Origin: Pseudomonadota bacterium
Lineage (GTDB): Bacteria; Chloroflexota; UBA5177; JAJPKF01
Assembly (NCBI GenBank): GCA_021323865.1
Contig: JAJPKF010000018.1
Location: 186,001 to 250,000, forward strand
Length of the DNA stretch: 64,000 nt
Reading direction: 5' to 3'
Part shown: positions 16,096-25,253 of the stretch, piece after piece
How the letters are laid out: each line of letters begins with the position of its first letter
Numbering within the stretch: position 1 is the stretch's first letter
Program-made: the position numbers and the translations under genes
The notes under the pieces: generated by a model
What the model was told of the DNA's origin: nothing
Database searches by the model: none
The model's input: only the letters and a program-made list of their open reading frames with translations

Positions 16096-18078
16096 ATGCC
16101 TGACTTCCGTGTTGTCGCCGACTATCAACCGACCGGTGATCAGCCGGATGCAATAGCGCTGCTCGCGGAGGGCCTCCGGTCGGGATCGACTCACCAGGTG
16201 TTGCGGGGCGCGACGGGCACCGGCAAGACGTTCACCATGGCGAAGGTGGCCGAGCAGGTTCAGCGGCCGACCCTCGTGCTGGCTCCAAACAAGACATTGG
16301 CGGCACAGCTCTTCGCGGAGTTCAAAGACTACCTGCCCAACAATGCCGTCGAGTACTTCGTCAGCTACTACGACTACTATCAGCCCGAAGCGTACATTCC
16401 GCGATCTGACACGTACATCGAGAAGGATTCCTCCCGCAACGACGAGATCGACAGGCTTCGGCTATCGGCCACCCGATCGCTGTTCTCGCGACGCGACGTA
16501 CTGATTGTGGCCAGCGTCTCCTGTATCTACGGTCTGGGCGCCCCGGAAGACTACGGCAGCGTGGTGGTGAGTCTGCGTCGGGGCGAGACCCGCAAACGGG
16601 ATCGGGTGCTACGGCAGCTAAACGGCATCCTGTACGATCGCAACGATGCCAGCCTCGCCCGAGGGACCTATCGCGTTCGCGGCGATGTGGTCGAGATCTT
16701 CCCGGCCTACGAAGAGCTGGCCGTCCGCGTCGAGTTCTTCGGCGACACCATCGATCGCATCGTGGAGCTGGACTCTCTGACGGGCGAGATCATTGCCAGC
16801 CGGGACGCCATCGATATCTACCCGGCCCGCCATTTCGTCACCACGGACGAAAAGCTGCAACGTGCTCTTCAGTCGATCGAGGACGAGCTTCACCAGCGGT
16901 TGCAGGAGCTGCGCGCGCAGGGAAAGATGCTCGAAGCGCAGCGGCTGGAACAGCGGACTCACTTTGATCTGGAGATGATGCGCGAGACGGGAACGGCCAA
17001 CGGCATCGAGAACTACTCTCGGCACCTGGCGGCTCGGGAGGCCGGTTCACGTCCTTGGACGCTGCTCGACTACTTTCCCGACGACTACCTGCTGTTCGTC
17101 GACGAGTCGCACATTGCCATTCCGCAGGTCCAAGGAATGTATGCGGGCGACCGGTCACGCAAAGAGATCCTGGTCGAGTACGGCTTCCGGCTGCCCTCGG
17201 CCCTGGACAACCGGCCCCTGACATTTGCCGAGTTTCTGCAGCAGATCAACCAGGTCGTGTACGTGTCGGCCACGCCGGGGCCCTTCGAGATGGAGCGGTG
17301 CGAGCGGCTCGCCGAGCAGATCATCCGGCCCACGGGAGTCCTCGATCCCACCATTGAGGTCAAGCCCGTCGAGGGCCAGATCGACGACCTGATTCACGAG
17401 ATACGGGCTCGGGTCGACAAGGGCCAGCGTGCGCTGGTGACGACCCTGACGAAGAAGATGGCCGAGGATCTAGCAGACTATCTGCGCGAGATGGGCACCA
17501 AGGTGCACTACCTGCACAGCGAGATGGATGTGCTCGAGCGGGTCGACGTGCTGCGCGATCTTCGGCTCGGTGTCTATGACGTGGTGGTGGGTATCAACCT
17601 TCTGCGCGAGGGGCTTGACTTACCTGAGGTCAGCCTGGTGGCCATTCTGGACGCGGACAAGGAGGGCTATCTTCGTTCGGATCGTTCGCTGATCCAGACC
17701 ATCGGCCGTGCGGCGCGGCACGTGGATGGACACGTGGTCATGTACGCCGACCGCATCACGGACTCAATGCGCGCCGCCATCGACGAGACCTACCGGCGGC
17801 GTCGTATTCAGATTGAATACAACGAGCGGCACGGCATCACGCCCGTCGGAATCAGCAAAGGCATCCGCGATCTCAGCGATCAGGTCAAGCGTGTGGCCGA
17901 GGAAAAAACGGTCTACGAGCCCATCCCCGACATCCCCAAGGATGAGATGGCTCGACTGGTCAAGGACCTAGAGGGTCAGATGAAGCGGGCGTCCCGAGAC
18001 CTGGAGTTTGAGCGCGCGGCGGCCATCCGCGATCAGATCACAGAGCTGCGCAGGCACATGGAGATGGCGAAGGTCTGA
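16096..18078 (+). CDS. uvrB: Excinuclease ABC subunit B
   Basis: Damage-verification helicase of nucleotide excision repair. 660 residues, normal length. Walker A GATGTGKT at 38-45, the damage-probing beta-hairpin region [12 protein letters not shown] at about 92-103, DESHIAIPQ, and the C-terminal motifs [13 protein letters not shown] and QTIGRAARH are all present. The final ~40 residues ([24 protein letters not shown]) form the UVR domain that contacts UvrC. uvrA and uvrC are not in the window. The next gene encodes a base-excision glycosylase, so two repair functions are adjacent. Confidence 0.97.
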   Translation: MPDFRVVADYQPTGDQPDAIALLAEGLRSGSTHQVLRGATGTGKTFTMAKVAEQVQRPTLVLAPNKTLAAQLFAEFKDYLPNNAVEYFVSYYDYYQPEAYIPRSDTYIEKDSSRNDEIDRLRLSATRSLFSRRDVLIVASVSCIYGLGAPEDYGSVVVSLRRGETRKRDRVLRQLNGILYDRNDASLARGTYRVRGDVVEIFPAYEELAVRVEFFGDTIDRIVELDSLTGEIIASRDAIDIYPARHFVTTDEKLQRALQSIEDELHQRLQELRAQGKMLEAQRLEQRTHFDLEMMRETGTANGIENYSRHLAAREAGSRPWTLLDYFPDDYLLFVDESHIAIPQVQGMYAGDRSRKEILVEYGFRLPSALDNRPLTFAEFLQQINQVVYVSATPGPFEMERCERLAEQIIRPTGVLDPTIEVKPVEGQIDDLIHEIRARVDKGQRALVTTLTKKMAEDLADYLREMGTKVHYLHSEMDVLERVDVLRDLRLGVYDVVVGINLLREGLDLPEVSLVAILDADKEGYLRSDRSLIQTIGRAARHVDGHVVMYADRITDSMRAAIDETYRRRRIQIEYNERHGITPVGISKGIRDLSDQVKRVAEEKTVYEPIPDIPKDEMARLVKDLEGQMKRASRDLEFERAAAIRDQITELRRHMEMAKV

Positions 18079-18122
18079 CCGGGACCGGATGCTCAAGCGG
18101 TGGGTGCAGTCCCGATCGACCA

Positions 18123-18695
18123 CTGCCCCGTGCCTTCTATCGGCGGCCCGCCCTGCAAGTGGCCCCGGAGCTGATCGGCAAGCGCCTCGTCCGCCGCCTG
18201 GACGGCAGGCGGCTGAGTGGCCTGATCGTAGAGGCCGAGGCGTACATGGGGTCGGAAGACCCCGCCTCGCATGCGTTTCGGGGGCAGACGCCCCGGAACC
18301 GGTCGATGTTCGGACCTCCGGGTCATCTCTACGTCTATCGCAGCTACGGCGTACATTTCTGCGCGAACGTTGTCACCAGCGAGGAGGGAGAGGCGACCGC
18401 TGTGCTGCTGCGCGCGCTGGAACCTATCGATGGGACGGAGACAATGCGGCGCCTGCGTGGTCTCGACGAGGTTCGGCTGCTCTGCAGCGGACCCGGGCGG
18501 CTCTGTCAGGCGCTGGGAATCGGTCTGGAGCATGACGGCACGGATCTGCTGGGGGAAGAGATCGTCGTCGAGGAAGGGGAAGCATCCCCCAGGGTGATCG
18601 CGACAACCCGCATCGGTCTCACAGTCGCGCGTGACCGACCGTGGCGCTTTGTCTTGGCTGGGAGCCGGTTTACGTCCAGAGGAGTCGTGAACTGA
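18123..18695 (+). CDS. 3-methyladenine DNA glycosylase (AAG/MPG family)
   Basis: Removes alkylated purines from DNA. Core motifs are clear: LIGKRLVRR, VEAEAYMGSEDPASHA with the catalytic glutamate, MFGPPGHLYVYRSYGVHFCANVV, and SGPGRLCQALGI. Homology extends upstream through LPRAFYRRPALQVAPEL, a segment present in relatives, yet no ATG, GTG or TTG lies in frame between the uvrB stop and GTG 18159. Initiation at CTG 18123 would include the conserved segment; GTG 18159 would lose it. No Shine-Dalgarno sequence supports either. The gene starts 44 bp after uvrB and is about the usual 180-200 residues. Confidence 0.8.
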   Translation: MPRAFYRRPALQVAPELIGKRLVRRLDGRRLSGLIVEAEAYMGSEDPASHAFRGQTPRNRSMFGPPGHLYVYRSYGVHFCANVVTSEEGEATAVLLRALEPIDGTETMRRLRGLDEVRLLCSGPGRLCQALGIGLEHDGTDLLGEEIVVEEGEASPRVIATTRIGLTVARDRPWRFVLAGSRFTSRGVVN

Positions 18696-18856
18696 GCAAA
18701 GATAACGCCTGATGGGACACTATGCACGAGTGAGTGGCTGGCAGCTCGCGCCGGCAGATTCGGAACCGAGAAAAGGGGCTACAAGAGATGGGCGATCTGA
18801 TCGCTCCATTCGTTGTCGCCCACCCTCGTGTTCAACGCTCAGTCCTCGGCGGGAGG

Positions 18857-18872
18857 CCGTCCACCGGGACGG
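18857..18872. terminator. Hairpin between convergent mpg-type gene and gabT
   Basis: CCGTCC (18857-18862) and GGACGG (18867-18872) form a perfect 6-bp stem with a 4-base loop between two convergent genes. There is no T-tract on either side, so it is only a possible termination aid. The surrounding 232 bp (18696-18927) hold no convincing gene; ATG 18788 to TGA 18904 is open for 38 codons but has no supporting features. Confidence 0.25.
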
Positions 18873-18927
18873 TTGGATGCCGACCGATTGATCCTCCGAG
18901 ATGATCAGCCGCCGCCATCCTGCTGAG

Positions 18928-20253
18928 TTACCCTTCGGCCACCTCAGTCATGACTGACTCGAGAATATCCAAGCCCTCGTGCAGTGTGGAGTCGTCAATG
19001 ACGAGCGGCGCAAGGAACCGGATCACGTTGTCGTAGAGGCCCGCCTTGATAACCAGCAGTCCCCGGTCGTGGGCGCGACGCAGAATTTCTGCCGTGGCCT
19101 CCTTCGCCGGCTCCTTGCCGGCTCGATCGAGCACCAGTTCCATGGCCTGCATGGCCCCGATGCCCCGGACGTCTCCCACCAGCGGTAGCCGCTCCTGAAT
19201 GGCGGTGAATCGGGCGGAAACGAGGGCTCCGATGTGCCGTGCCCGGTCCACCAGATCGTCGGTCTCGAACAGGTCGAGCACCGCCAGTCCGGCAGCACAG
19301 GCCACTGGGTTTCCACCGAACGTGCCACCGATGCCTCCCGGGCCAGGCGCATCCATTACTTGTGCACGACCCACAACGCCCGATAGGGGCAATCCTGCGG
19401 CCATGGACTTCGCTAGGAGGACCAAATCTGGCTGGATGCCGGCGTGCTCGAACCCAAACATGCGGCCCGTGCGTCCAAAGCCGGTCTGGATCTCGTCGAT
19501 GATGAGCAGCATCTCATACTGGTCGCAGATCTCCCGAAGCTTCCGCAGAAATCCTGGCGGGGCCACGACAAATCCGCCCTCACCCTGAACCGGCTCGACG
19601 ATGATGGCGGCGACCTGACTGGCATCGACCTCGCGCTCTAGCCGGTCGAGTAGATCCTCACCGCTCTCCACTGAGCAATGCGTCTGATGGTTGGGGCAGT
19701 CGCACCGATATGTGTAAGGGAAGGGGGCATGGTGCACATCCTGAGCGAGAGGTCCGAATCCGGCTCGGTATGGTCGCTCCCTTCCCGTGAGGCTCATGGC
19801 CATCATGGTGCGTCCGTGAAAGGCATTTTCAAAGGCGATGATGCCGGGCCGACCGGTATACGCCCTTGCGATCTTGACCGCATTCTCGACGGCCTCGGCG
19901 CCGCTATTGAACAGTGCCGTCTTCTTGTCGAAGCCGCCGGGGACGATCTCGGTGAGCCGACGGCACATCTCCAGATACGGCTCGTAGGTGGCCACGCTGA
20001 AGCAGCTGTGAATGAGCTTCTCAGCTTGCTCACGGATGGCGTCCACCACCGTAGCCGGCGTGTGGCCGGCGTTGACAGTCCCGATCCCGCCCGCAAAGTC
20101 GATGTAGCGCTTCCCGTCGACATCCCAGAGCTCTGCTCCATGGGCCCGATCGACCACAACGGAGGGCGCATAGGTAGCGATTCCCGCGGCAACGTACTGC
20201 TGTCGGCACTCGAGGTCACGGTCGAGACGCCGAGTCACGGGATTGATGGCCAT
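18928..20253 (-). CDS. gabT: 4-aminobutyrate aminotransferase (class III)
   Basis: PLP enzyme converting GABA and 2-oxoglutarate to succinate semialdehyde and glutamate. 441 residues. Landmarks are GKRYIDFAGGIGTVNAGH near 47-64, NSGAEAVENAVKIAR, the phosphate-binding region with AFHGRT, PVQGEGGFVV, IIDEIQTGFGRTG, and the lysine in LAKSMAAGLPLSGVVGR. I place the start at the ATG complementary to 20251-20253 (MAINPVTRRL), which has GGTGGGGGA just upstream; a longer frame exists but would run through the divergent promoter. It is divergent from an Lrp/AsnC regulator and next to polyamine-use genes, which supports GABA as the substrate. Confidence 0.9.
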   Translation of the reverse strand: MAINPVTRRLDRDLECRQQYVAAGIATYAPSVVVDRAHGAELWDVDGKRYIDFAGGIGTVNAGHTPATVVDAIREQAEKLIHSCFSVATYEPYLEMCRRLTEIVPGGFDKKTALFNSGAEAVENAVKIARAYTGRPGIIAFENAFHGRTMMAMSLTGRERPYRAGFGPLAQDVHHAPFPYTYRCDCPNHQTHCSVESGEDLLDRLEREVDASQVAAIIVEPVQGEGGFVVAPPGFLRKLREICDQYEMLLIIDEIQTGFGRTGRMFGFEHAGIQPDLVLLAKSMAAGLPLSGVVGRAQVMDAPGPGGIGGTFGGNPVACAAGLAVLDLFETDDLVDRARHIGALVSARFTAIQERLPLVGDVRGIGAMQAMELVLDRAGKEPAKEATAEILRRAHDRGLLVIKAGLYDNVIRFLAPLVIDDSTLHEGLDILESVMTEVAEG

Positions 20254-20294
20254 GCTTCCCCCACCTAACTTCCGCAGAAAACGCCAGGACCTGC

Positions 20295-20338
20295 GGATAT
20301 CGTGATAGACTACCCTCAGAATAACGGATTCCGTGATA
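20295..20338. promoter_or_regulatory. Tandem Lrp/AsnC-type operator in divergent gabT-lrp region
   Basis: Two near-identical 13-bp elements occur in the same orientation: GGATATCGTGATA (20295-20307) and GGATTCCGTGATA (20326-20338). Their starts are 31 bp apart, close to three helical turns. The second is also part of an imperfect palindrome, ATAACGGATTCCGTGAT, at 20321-20337. Repeated, helically phased sites are typical of Lrp/AsnC proteins, and such a gene starts 10 bp downstream. Control of both divergent genes is inferred. Confidence 0.6.
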
Positions 20339-20347
20339 AGAGGCCGA

Positions 20348-20914
20348 ATGAGCACCGATATCGCCACCATAGATGCAAAGGTCGATGACCTCGACCGGCG
20401 CATCATCGCTCTGCTGCAGCCGGAAGGACGGAAGCCGTTTGCGGAGATCGGCCTTCAGCTCGGTGTCTCCGAGGCGACCGTCCGCCAGCGCTACAAGAAG
20501 CTGACCGACGGAGGGGTACTGCAGGTCGTGGCAGTGGCGGATCCATTCCGAATTGGGTTCACCACGATGGCCATGATCGGGGTGAGCGTGTCCATCGAGG
20601 GCGAGCGCAACGTGGACGGCGTAGCCCGACAGATCGCCCAGTTCCCGGAAGTCAGCTACGTGGTGATGTCCACTGGCTCGTTCGATCTGCTGGTGGAGGT
20701 GATCGCGCAGAGCCACGAGGAGTTCGCCAAGTTCCTCACGGAACGTCTGCATCAGGTGGAAGGCGTGAGGCGGACGGAAACATTTATGCTCCTCCGCCTC
20801 TACAAGATGGCCCTGGGAGGCTGGCGGGCAGCCAGAGTCACCGAGGGGCCGCGTCCAACCTCGCGAGTTTCGATACAGCACTTGCAGGGAGAAATCGATG
20901 CCACGGGAAATTAG
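20348..20914 (+). CDS. Lrp/AsnC-family transcriptional regulator
   Basis: 188 residues. The N-terminal helix-turn-helix at about 15-65 reads LDRRIIALLQPEGRKPFAEIG, then LGVSEATVRQRYKKL. The C-terminal RAM effector domain at about 75-150 contains FPEVSYVVMSTGSFDLLVEV, the usual amino-acid-binding core. Start ATG 20348 has AAGAGG upstream; a GTG five codons earlier is less likely. It is divergent from gabT and overlaps the permease start by 17 bp, so it probably regulates this GABA/putrescine locus in response to an amine or amino acid. The C-terminal ~30 residues are extra and unstructured-looking. Confidence 0.9.
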   Translation: MSTDIATIDAKVDDLDRRIIALLQPEGRKPFAEIGLQLGVSEATVRQRYKKLTDGGVLQVVAVADPFRIGFTTMAMIGVSVSIEGERNVDGVARQIAQFPEVSYVVMSTGSFDLLVEVIAQSHEEFAKFLTERLHQVEGVRRTETFMLLRLYKMALGGWRAARVTEGPRPTSRVSIQHLQGEIDATGN

Positions 20915-22400
20915 TGACGAGGCGGTAGTCGCGGCCGAAGCTGCCGTCGGACGGGAAGAACTGCGCCGCGGGGCGCTCAATCTGGTGGACGGGACGGTGA
21001 TTGGGGTGGCCAGCACGGCCCCCGCCTACAGCCTCACAGCGACAGTCACGGTCCTCGCCGCCGCGGCAGGTCTGTGGTCACCGAGCGCCATGCTCGTTGC
21101 CTTCTTCCCCATGCTGGGCGTGGCCGTGGGTTTCTACTGGCTCAACCGGCGGATCCCCGACTGCGGGACGTCATACGCATGGATCGCCAAGGCGCTGCAT
21201 CCTGCGCTCGGCTTCTTCACCGGGTGGGTCATTGTCATCGCCGACGTGATCGTCATGATATCGCTCGCCGGCGTTGCAGCCTCGAGCACGCTCACGCTGT
21301 TTGGCGCTCCGACCGGGAACCAGAGCGTCAATTTCTTGGTGGGAGCACTATGGATTGCCGCGCTCACCTGGATCGTGATTCGCGGCATCCGGCTCTCCGC
21401 CAAGCTGCAGTGGGCACTCCTGGCGGCAGAATATGTCATCGTCATGGGTTTCAGCCTCTGGGCGATCATCCGCGTATACGCCCAACATCCGGCAGGCTCA
21501 CACGTCTTTCGGTGGCAGTGGCTCCTACCCTGGCAGGTGCCGGGGGGCGGGGCGCCGTTGCTGACGGCACTTCTGGCGGCCGTGTTTCTCTATTGGGGCT
21601 GGGACTCGGCCGGTAACGTCAACGAGGAAACTGAGAACACAAACTCGGTCCCGGGGCTGGCCATGGTCTACAGCACCTTCGTGCTGCTTCTGATCTATGT
21701 CTTCGCTACGGCCGCCATCGTCATGTATCTGCCGGCCAACGTGGTGCAGAACACCAACAATGCCGACATTATGACCACGATGGCCCAGACTATCGTCGGC
21801 CATGGATCTCGCCTCTGGTACCTCATGGTCCTGGCCGTCGTCTCCTCGGCGGCATCATCGACCCAGACCACCATCCTCCCCACCGCGCGGGTCACATTCT
21901 CCATGGCGCGGGATCGGATCATCCCCAAGGCCTTCGCCCTGGTTCACCGGGAGTACTTGACACCCTGGTTCTCCTCGCTCGTTATGGGCATCGCATCGAT
22001 CATCGTTTACGGCGTCTCCGTGTATGCTTCAGGCGGCCTCGGTGCCGCCATCAGCAACGCGATTCTCGCGCTGGGTCTCCAGATCGCTTTCTACTACGGC
22101 CTAACCGGGATCGCCGCGACCTGGTACTACCGACGGCTGCTCTTGGAAAATGCCGCGAACTTCATCCTCGCGGGAGTCTTTCCGCTCGCCGGGGGGATCG
22201 GATTCTTCTACATCTTTTACGAGGCTGCCAAGGGGCTCTCAGTATCGGCGTTTTGGACGGGAGTCGGCTCCATGCTGATCGGCGTGCCCCTCCTTGTTCT
22301 GTCCATCATCCACAATCCGCGGTACTATACCCAGCCAACGGAGGCAGCCGGCCCCGAGGGGCCGGCAGTCGCTGGGGGCAGTCCGGCGCTGGCCAATTAA
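20898..22400 (+). CDS. APC-superfamily amino acid/polyamine permease
   Basis: 500-residue integral membrane transporter with about 12 membrane helices. The first helix contains GTVIGVASTAPAYSLTATV, the unwound substrate-binding region of APC carriers. WGWDSAGNVNEETEN follows the region of TM6, and TTILPTARVTFSMARDRIIP is the conserved TM8 loop segment. It overlaps the 3' end of the Lrp-type gene by 17 bp, with AGGGAGAAA as ribosome-binding site inside that gene. Neighbours for aminobutyraldehyde and GABA degradation make putrescine or GABA the likely substrate, but transported ligands of this family cannot be read from sequence alone. Confidence 0.88.
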   Translation: MPREISDEAVVAAEAAVGREELRRGALNLVDGTVIGVASTAPAYSLTATVTVLAAAAGLWSPSAMLVAFFPMLGVAVGFYWLNRRIPDCGTSYAWIAKALHPALGFFTGWVIVIADVIVMISLAGVAASSTLTLFGAPTGNQSVNFLVGALWIAALTWIVIRGIRLSAKLQWALLAAEYVIVMGFSLWAIIRVYAQHPAGSHVFRWQWLLPWQVPGGGAPLLTALLAAVFLYWGWDSAGNVNEETENTNSVPGLAMVYSTFVLLLIYVFATAAIVMYLPANVVQNTNNADIMTTMAQTIVGHGSRLWYLMVLAVVSSAASSTQTTILPTARVTFSMARDRIIPKAFALVHREYLTPWFSSLVMGIASIIVYGVSVYASGGLGAAISNAILALGLQIAFYYGLTGIAATWYYRRLLLENAANFILAGVFPLAGGIGFFYIFYEAAKGLSVSAFWTGVGSMLIGVPLLVLSIIHNPRYYTQPTEAAGPEGPAVAGGSPALAN

Positions 22401-22430
22401 TCCAAGCTTTCCAATCACGAGGTCGAGATC

Positions 22431-23870
22431 ATGACCACCACCACGAAACCGGCGCAGCTCTTCATCAACGGCGGCTGGCAAGACCCGTCGGACGGCGCTA
22501 CCCTTCCGGCGATCAACCCGGCCACCGGCGAGGTCATTCTCGAGGCGCCTCTGGCGTCCAAACAAGATGTGGATCGAGCCGTTCAGGCGGCCCGAGCCGC
22601 TTTCGAAGGGGACTGGGGCGAAACGACGCCGGCGGAGCGGAGCGGCATGCTTTGGAAGCTGGCCCAAGTTGTCGAGGAGCATGGCGACGAGCTGTGCCGA
22701 CTCGAGTCGGAGAATGTGGGAAAACCGGCGGAAGTCGCGGCCGGCGATATGGAATTCACGCTCGACAACTTGCGCTTCTTTGCCGGTGCCGCGCGGATTC
22801 TCGAGGGTCGGGCCGCCGGAGAGTATATGCGGGGCTACACCAGCATGATCCGCCGAGAGCCGCTGGGCGTGGTGGCTTCCATCGCCCCTTGGAACTACCC
22901 CTTGATGATGGCGGTCTGGAAGATCTGTCCGGCCCTAGCGGCCGGGAATACGGTGGTGCTGAAACCGTCTGAGCTGACTCCGGTCTCAGCGCTTCGACTC
23001 GCGGAGCTGGCCGCCGATATCTTCCCAGCCGGCGTCCTCAACGTGATCACGGGGGACGGCGAAACGACGGGGGCCTCACTGGTTCGCCACTCGGATGTCG
23101 CCATGGTCTCCCTGACTGGGGATGTGGCAACGGGCGTTACCATCGCCCGCGAGGCGTCCGAGTCGCTGAAACGCGTGCATCTCGAGCTTGGTGGCAAGGC
23201 TCCCGTGATCATCTTCGACGATGCCGACCTGGATGCGGTCGCTGAGGGCGTCAAGGTGGCCGGATTCTGGAATAGTGGCCAGGACTGCACCGCCGCCACC
23301 CGTCTGCTGGTGCGCGACCGGGTCTACGACGACCTCTTGGGCTATTTGGCTCCCGCAGTGGAGTCGATTACCGTGGGGGATCCCCGAACCGAGGTCGAAA
23401 TGGGACCGGTTGTGTCCGAAGAGCAGCTCCAGCGGGTGAGTGGATTTGTGGATCGGGCCAAGGCTTCGGGCGCGACGGTGGTGACCGGCGGGGCGGCGCG
23501 AGGCGGCGAGGGCTTCTTCTATGAGCCCAGCGTGGTCGGGGACGTCGGTCAGCATGATGAGATCGTCCAGCGAGAGGTATTCGGACCAGTGGTAACCGTC
23601 CAGCGATTCGCCGACGACGACCAGGCACTGGCTTACGCCAACGATGTTCAATACGGACTTGCCGCATCCGTCTGGACGACAAACGTGAATCGCGCCTTCA
23701 AGGCCGCCCGAAGCCTGAAGTTCGGCACGGTCTGGATCAATGATCATATTCCACTGGTCTCCGAGATGCCCCATGGGGGCGTCAAACGGTCCGGATACGG
23801 CAAGGATCTATCGCTCTACTCGCTCGAGGACTACACAACCATCAAGCACGTTATGGCCAAGTTCGGCTGA
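22431..23870 (+). CDS. Gamma-aminobutyraldehyde dehydrogenase-like aldehyde dehydrogenase
   Basis: NAD(P)-dependent oxidation of an aminoaldehyde to the amino acid, most likely 4-aminobutanal to GABA. 479 residues. Catalytic features: LELGGKAPVIIFDDADLD with the general-base glutamate near 250, NSGQDCTAATR with the nucleophilic cysteine near 285, and APWNYPLMMAVWK for cofactor binding. The C-terminus EMPHGGVKRSGYGKDLSLYSLEDYT is the pattern I recall from YdcW/PatD enzymes. It lies 30 bp after the permease. A betaine-aldehyde dehydrogenase is the alternative, and I prefer the aminobutanal role because of gabT and the amine oxidase. Confidence 0.85.
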   Translation: MTTTTKPAQLFINGGWQDPSDGATLPAINPATGEVILEAPLASKQDVDRAVQAARAAFEGDWGETTPAERSGMLWKLAQVVEEHGDELCRLESENVGKPAEVAAGDMEFTLDNLRFFAGAARILEGRAAGEYMRGYTSMIRREPLGVVASIAPWNYPLMMAVWKICPALAAGNTVVLKPSELTPVSALRLAELAADIFPAGVLNVITGDGETTGASLVRHSDVAMVSLTGDVATGVTIAREASESLKRVHLELGGKAPVIIFDDADLDAVAEGVKVAGFWNSGQDCTAATRLLVRDRVYDDLLGYLAPAVESITVGDPRTEVEMGPVVSEEQLQRVSGFVDRAKASGATVVTGGAARGGEGFFYEPSVVGDVGQHDEIVQREVFGPVVTVQRFADDDQALAYANDVQYGLAASVWTTNVNRAFKAARSLKFGTVWINDHIPLVSEMPHGGVKRSGYGKDLSLYSLEDYTTIKHVMAKFG

Positions 23871-23881
23871 GGAGAAAGAAG

Positions 23882-25222
23882 ATGACACACGTCACGGCAC
23901 AAACCACCGTCTCCCTGGAGAAGTCGCAGGAGCTATTTCAGCGCATCGCAGGCAGTGTGGCTGGGGGCGAAAGCAACTATGTCCGGGTCAAGAACGGCCT
24001 AGAGATGTGCTTCGACCGCGGAGAGGGAGCACGGTTCTGGGACGTGGATGGGAACGAGTACATCGACTTCTCCCTTGGCTACGGGCCACTGATCTTCGGC
24101 CACAAGCCGCCTGCCGTTACCCAGGCGGTCGTTGACATGATCACAACCCGAGGCGTCCAGTTCACCTTCCCGTACGATCTGGAGGCAGACGTCGCGGAGA
24201 TGCTCGTGTCGAGCGTGCACGGTGTAGACCTCATCCGGTTTTGCACCACGGGCACCGAGGCGGTCAGCGCCGCCATCCGGCTGGCCCGCGCATATACGGG
24301 TCGGGACAAGATCGTGAAGTTCGAGGGCCAGTATCACGGCTGGACGGACACCATGTTTATCAGCTCCTACCCTGACCTGGAGCGTGCGGGGCCGGACGAC
24401 CGTCCGCGGCCGGTTCCGGGCTCAAAGGGGACACCAAGGGCAGCGGCGGAGCTGATCCTGCCGCTGGGCTGGAATGATGTTGAGGCCGTGGAGCGGGCGT
24501 TTGCGGAGCACCCAGGCGAGATCGCGGCCGTTCTGACCGAGCCAATCATGTGCAACTGCGGTGTGATTCCGCCGAAACCCGGCTATCTTCAGGAGCTGCG
24601 GCGCATCACGCGAGAGCATGGAGCCCTCTTGATCGTGGATGAGGTCAAGACAGGATTCCGCGTCGCGCTTGGAGGCGCGACCGAGTACCTGGGCCTCCGA
24701 CCCGACATCGTCACGTGGGCGAAGGCTTTGGGCGCCGGCTTCCCGGTCGCAGCCTTTGGCGGCACGCGTGAGGTCATGGATCTGGAGGCCCGAAACGAGG
24801 TGATGCACGGTGGTACCTACAATGCGCACACCGTGGCGATCGCCGCAGCTCGGGCGACGCTGACCATCCTTCGTGACGACCCCGAGCTGCTGGCAAGCAT
24901 CTGGCGGCGGGGCGAGCGTCTGAAGGCCGGTCTTCAGGAAGCAGTGCGGTCCGCTGGTCATCAAGCGGTGTGTCAGGGTGTGGGCCCACTGCTGCAGCTG
25001 TATTTCACGGATGGAGTGGAGGAGATCACCGACTACCGCTCGGCGCTGCGGCATGTAGATATGGAGAAGTTCAGCGACTTCCAGGGCGCGTTCCAAGACC
25101 GAGGCATCTACATTCACCCGGATCCCCTCGAATGCTTCTACGTCAGCACAGTGCATTCGGACGCAGACGTCGACGAGGCCATCGAAGCCGCCGGCGAAGC
25201 CGCGCACGCCATCGGTCGTTAG
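23882..25222 (+). CDS. Class III aminotransferase (glutamate-1-semialdehyde aminomutase-like)
   Basis: PLP enzyme of 446 residues. The N-terminal part RIAGSVAGGESNYVRVKNG resembles GSA-type aminotransferases. FCTTGTEAVSAAIRLARAYTGRDKIVKFEGQYHG binds the cofactor, LIVDEVKTGFR carries the ring-binding Asp, and WAKALGAGFPVAAFGG the Schiff-base lysine. It starts 11 bp after the aldehyde dehydrogenase, with GAGGAGAAAGA upstream. It is distant from the gabT product, so the locus has two class III aminotransferases; this one may use putrescine, beta-alanine or another omega-amine. Heme synthesis is unlikely as there are no hem genes nearby. Confidence 0.82.
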   Translation: MTHVTAQTTVSLEKSQELFQRIAGSVAGGESNYVRVKNGLEMCFDRGEGARFWDVDGNEYIDFSLGYGPLIFGHKPPAVTQAVVDMITTRGVQFTFPYDLEADVAEMLVSSVHGVDLIRFCTTGTEAVSAAIRLARAYTGRDKIVKFEGQYHGWTDTMFISSYPDLERAGPDDRPRPVPGSKGTPRAAAELILPLGWNDVEAVERAFAEHPGEIAAVLTEPIMCNCGVIPPKPGYLQELRRITREHGALLIVDEVKTGFRVALGGATEYLGLRPDIVTWAKALGAGFPVAAFGGTREVMDLEARNEVMHGGTYNAHTVAIAAARATLTILRDDPELLASIWRRGERLKAGLQEAVRSAGHQAVCQGVGPLLQLYFTDGVEEITDYRSALRHVDMEKFSDFQGAFQDRGIYIHPDPLECFYVSTVHSDADVDEAIEAAGEAAHAIGR

Positions 25223-25223
25223 A

Positions 25224-25245
25224 GAGGCGGCCCTCGGGCCGCCTC
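25224..25245 (+). terminator. Perfect 10-bp inverted repeat between aminotransferase and FAD oxidase genes
   Basis: GAGGCGGCCC (25224-25233) and GGGCCGCCTC (25236-25245) are exact reverse complements separated by TC. The element fills the short gap between the two genes, ending 8 bp before the next ATG. No T-tract follows, so it may be a partial terminator, an mRNA stabiliser or a barrier to ribosome loading for the oxidase gene rather than a full stop. Confidence 0.4.
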
Positions 25246-25253
25246 CTCCCGTC

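Noticed and set aside
18788-18904. 38-codon open frame between the glycosylase gene and gabT
   Set aside because: No motif, no clear ribosome-binding site and an end that overlaps no other feature; not enough to call a gene.
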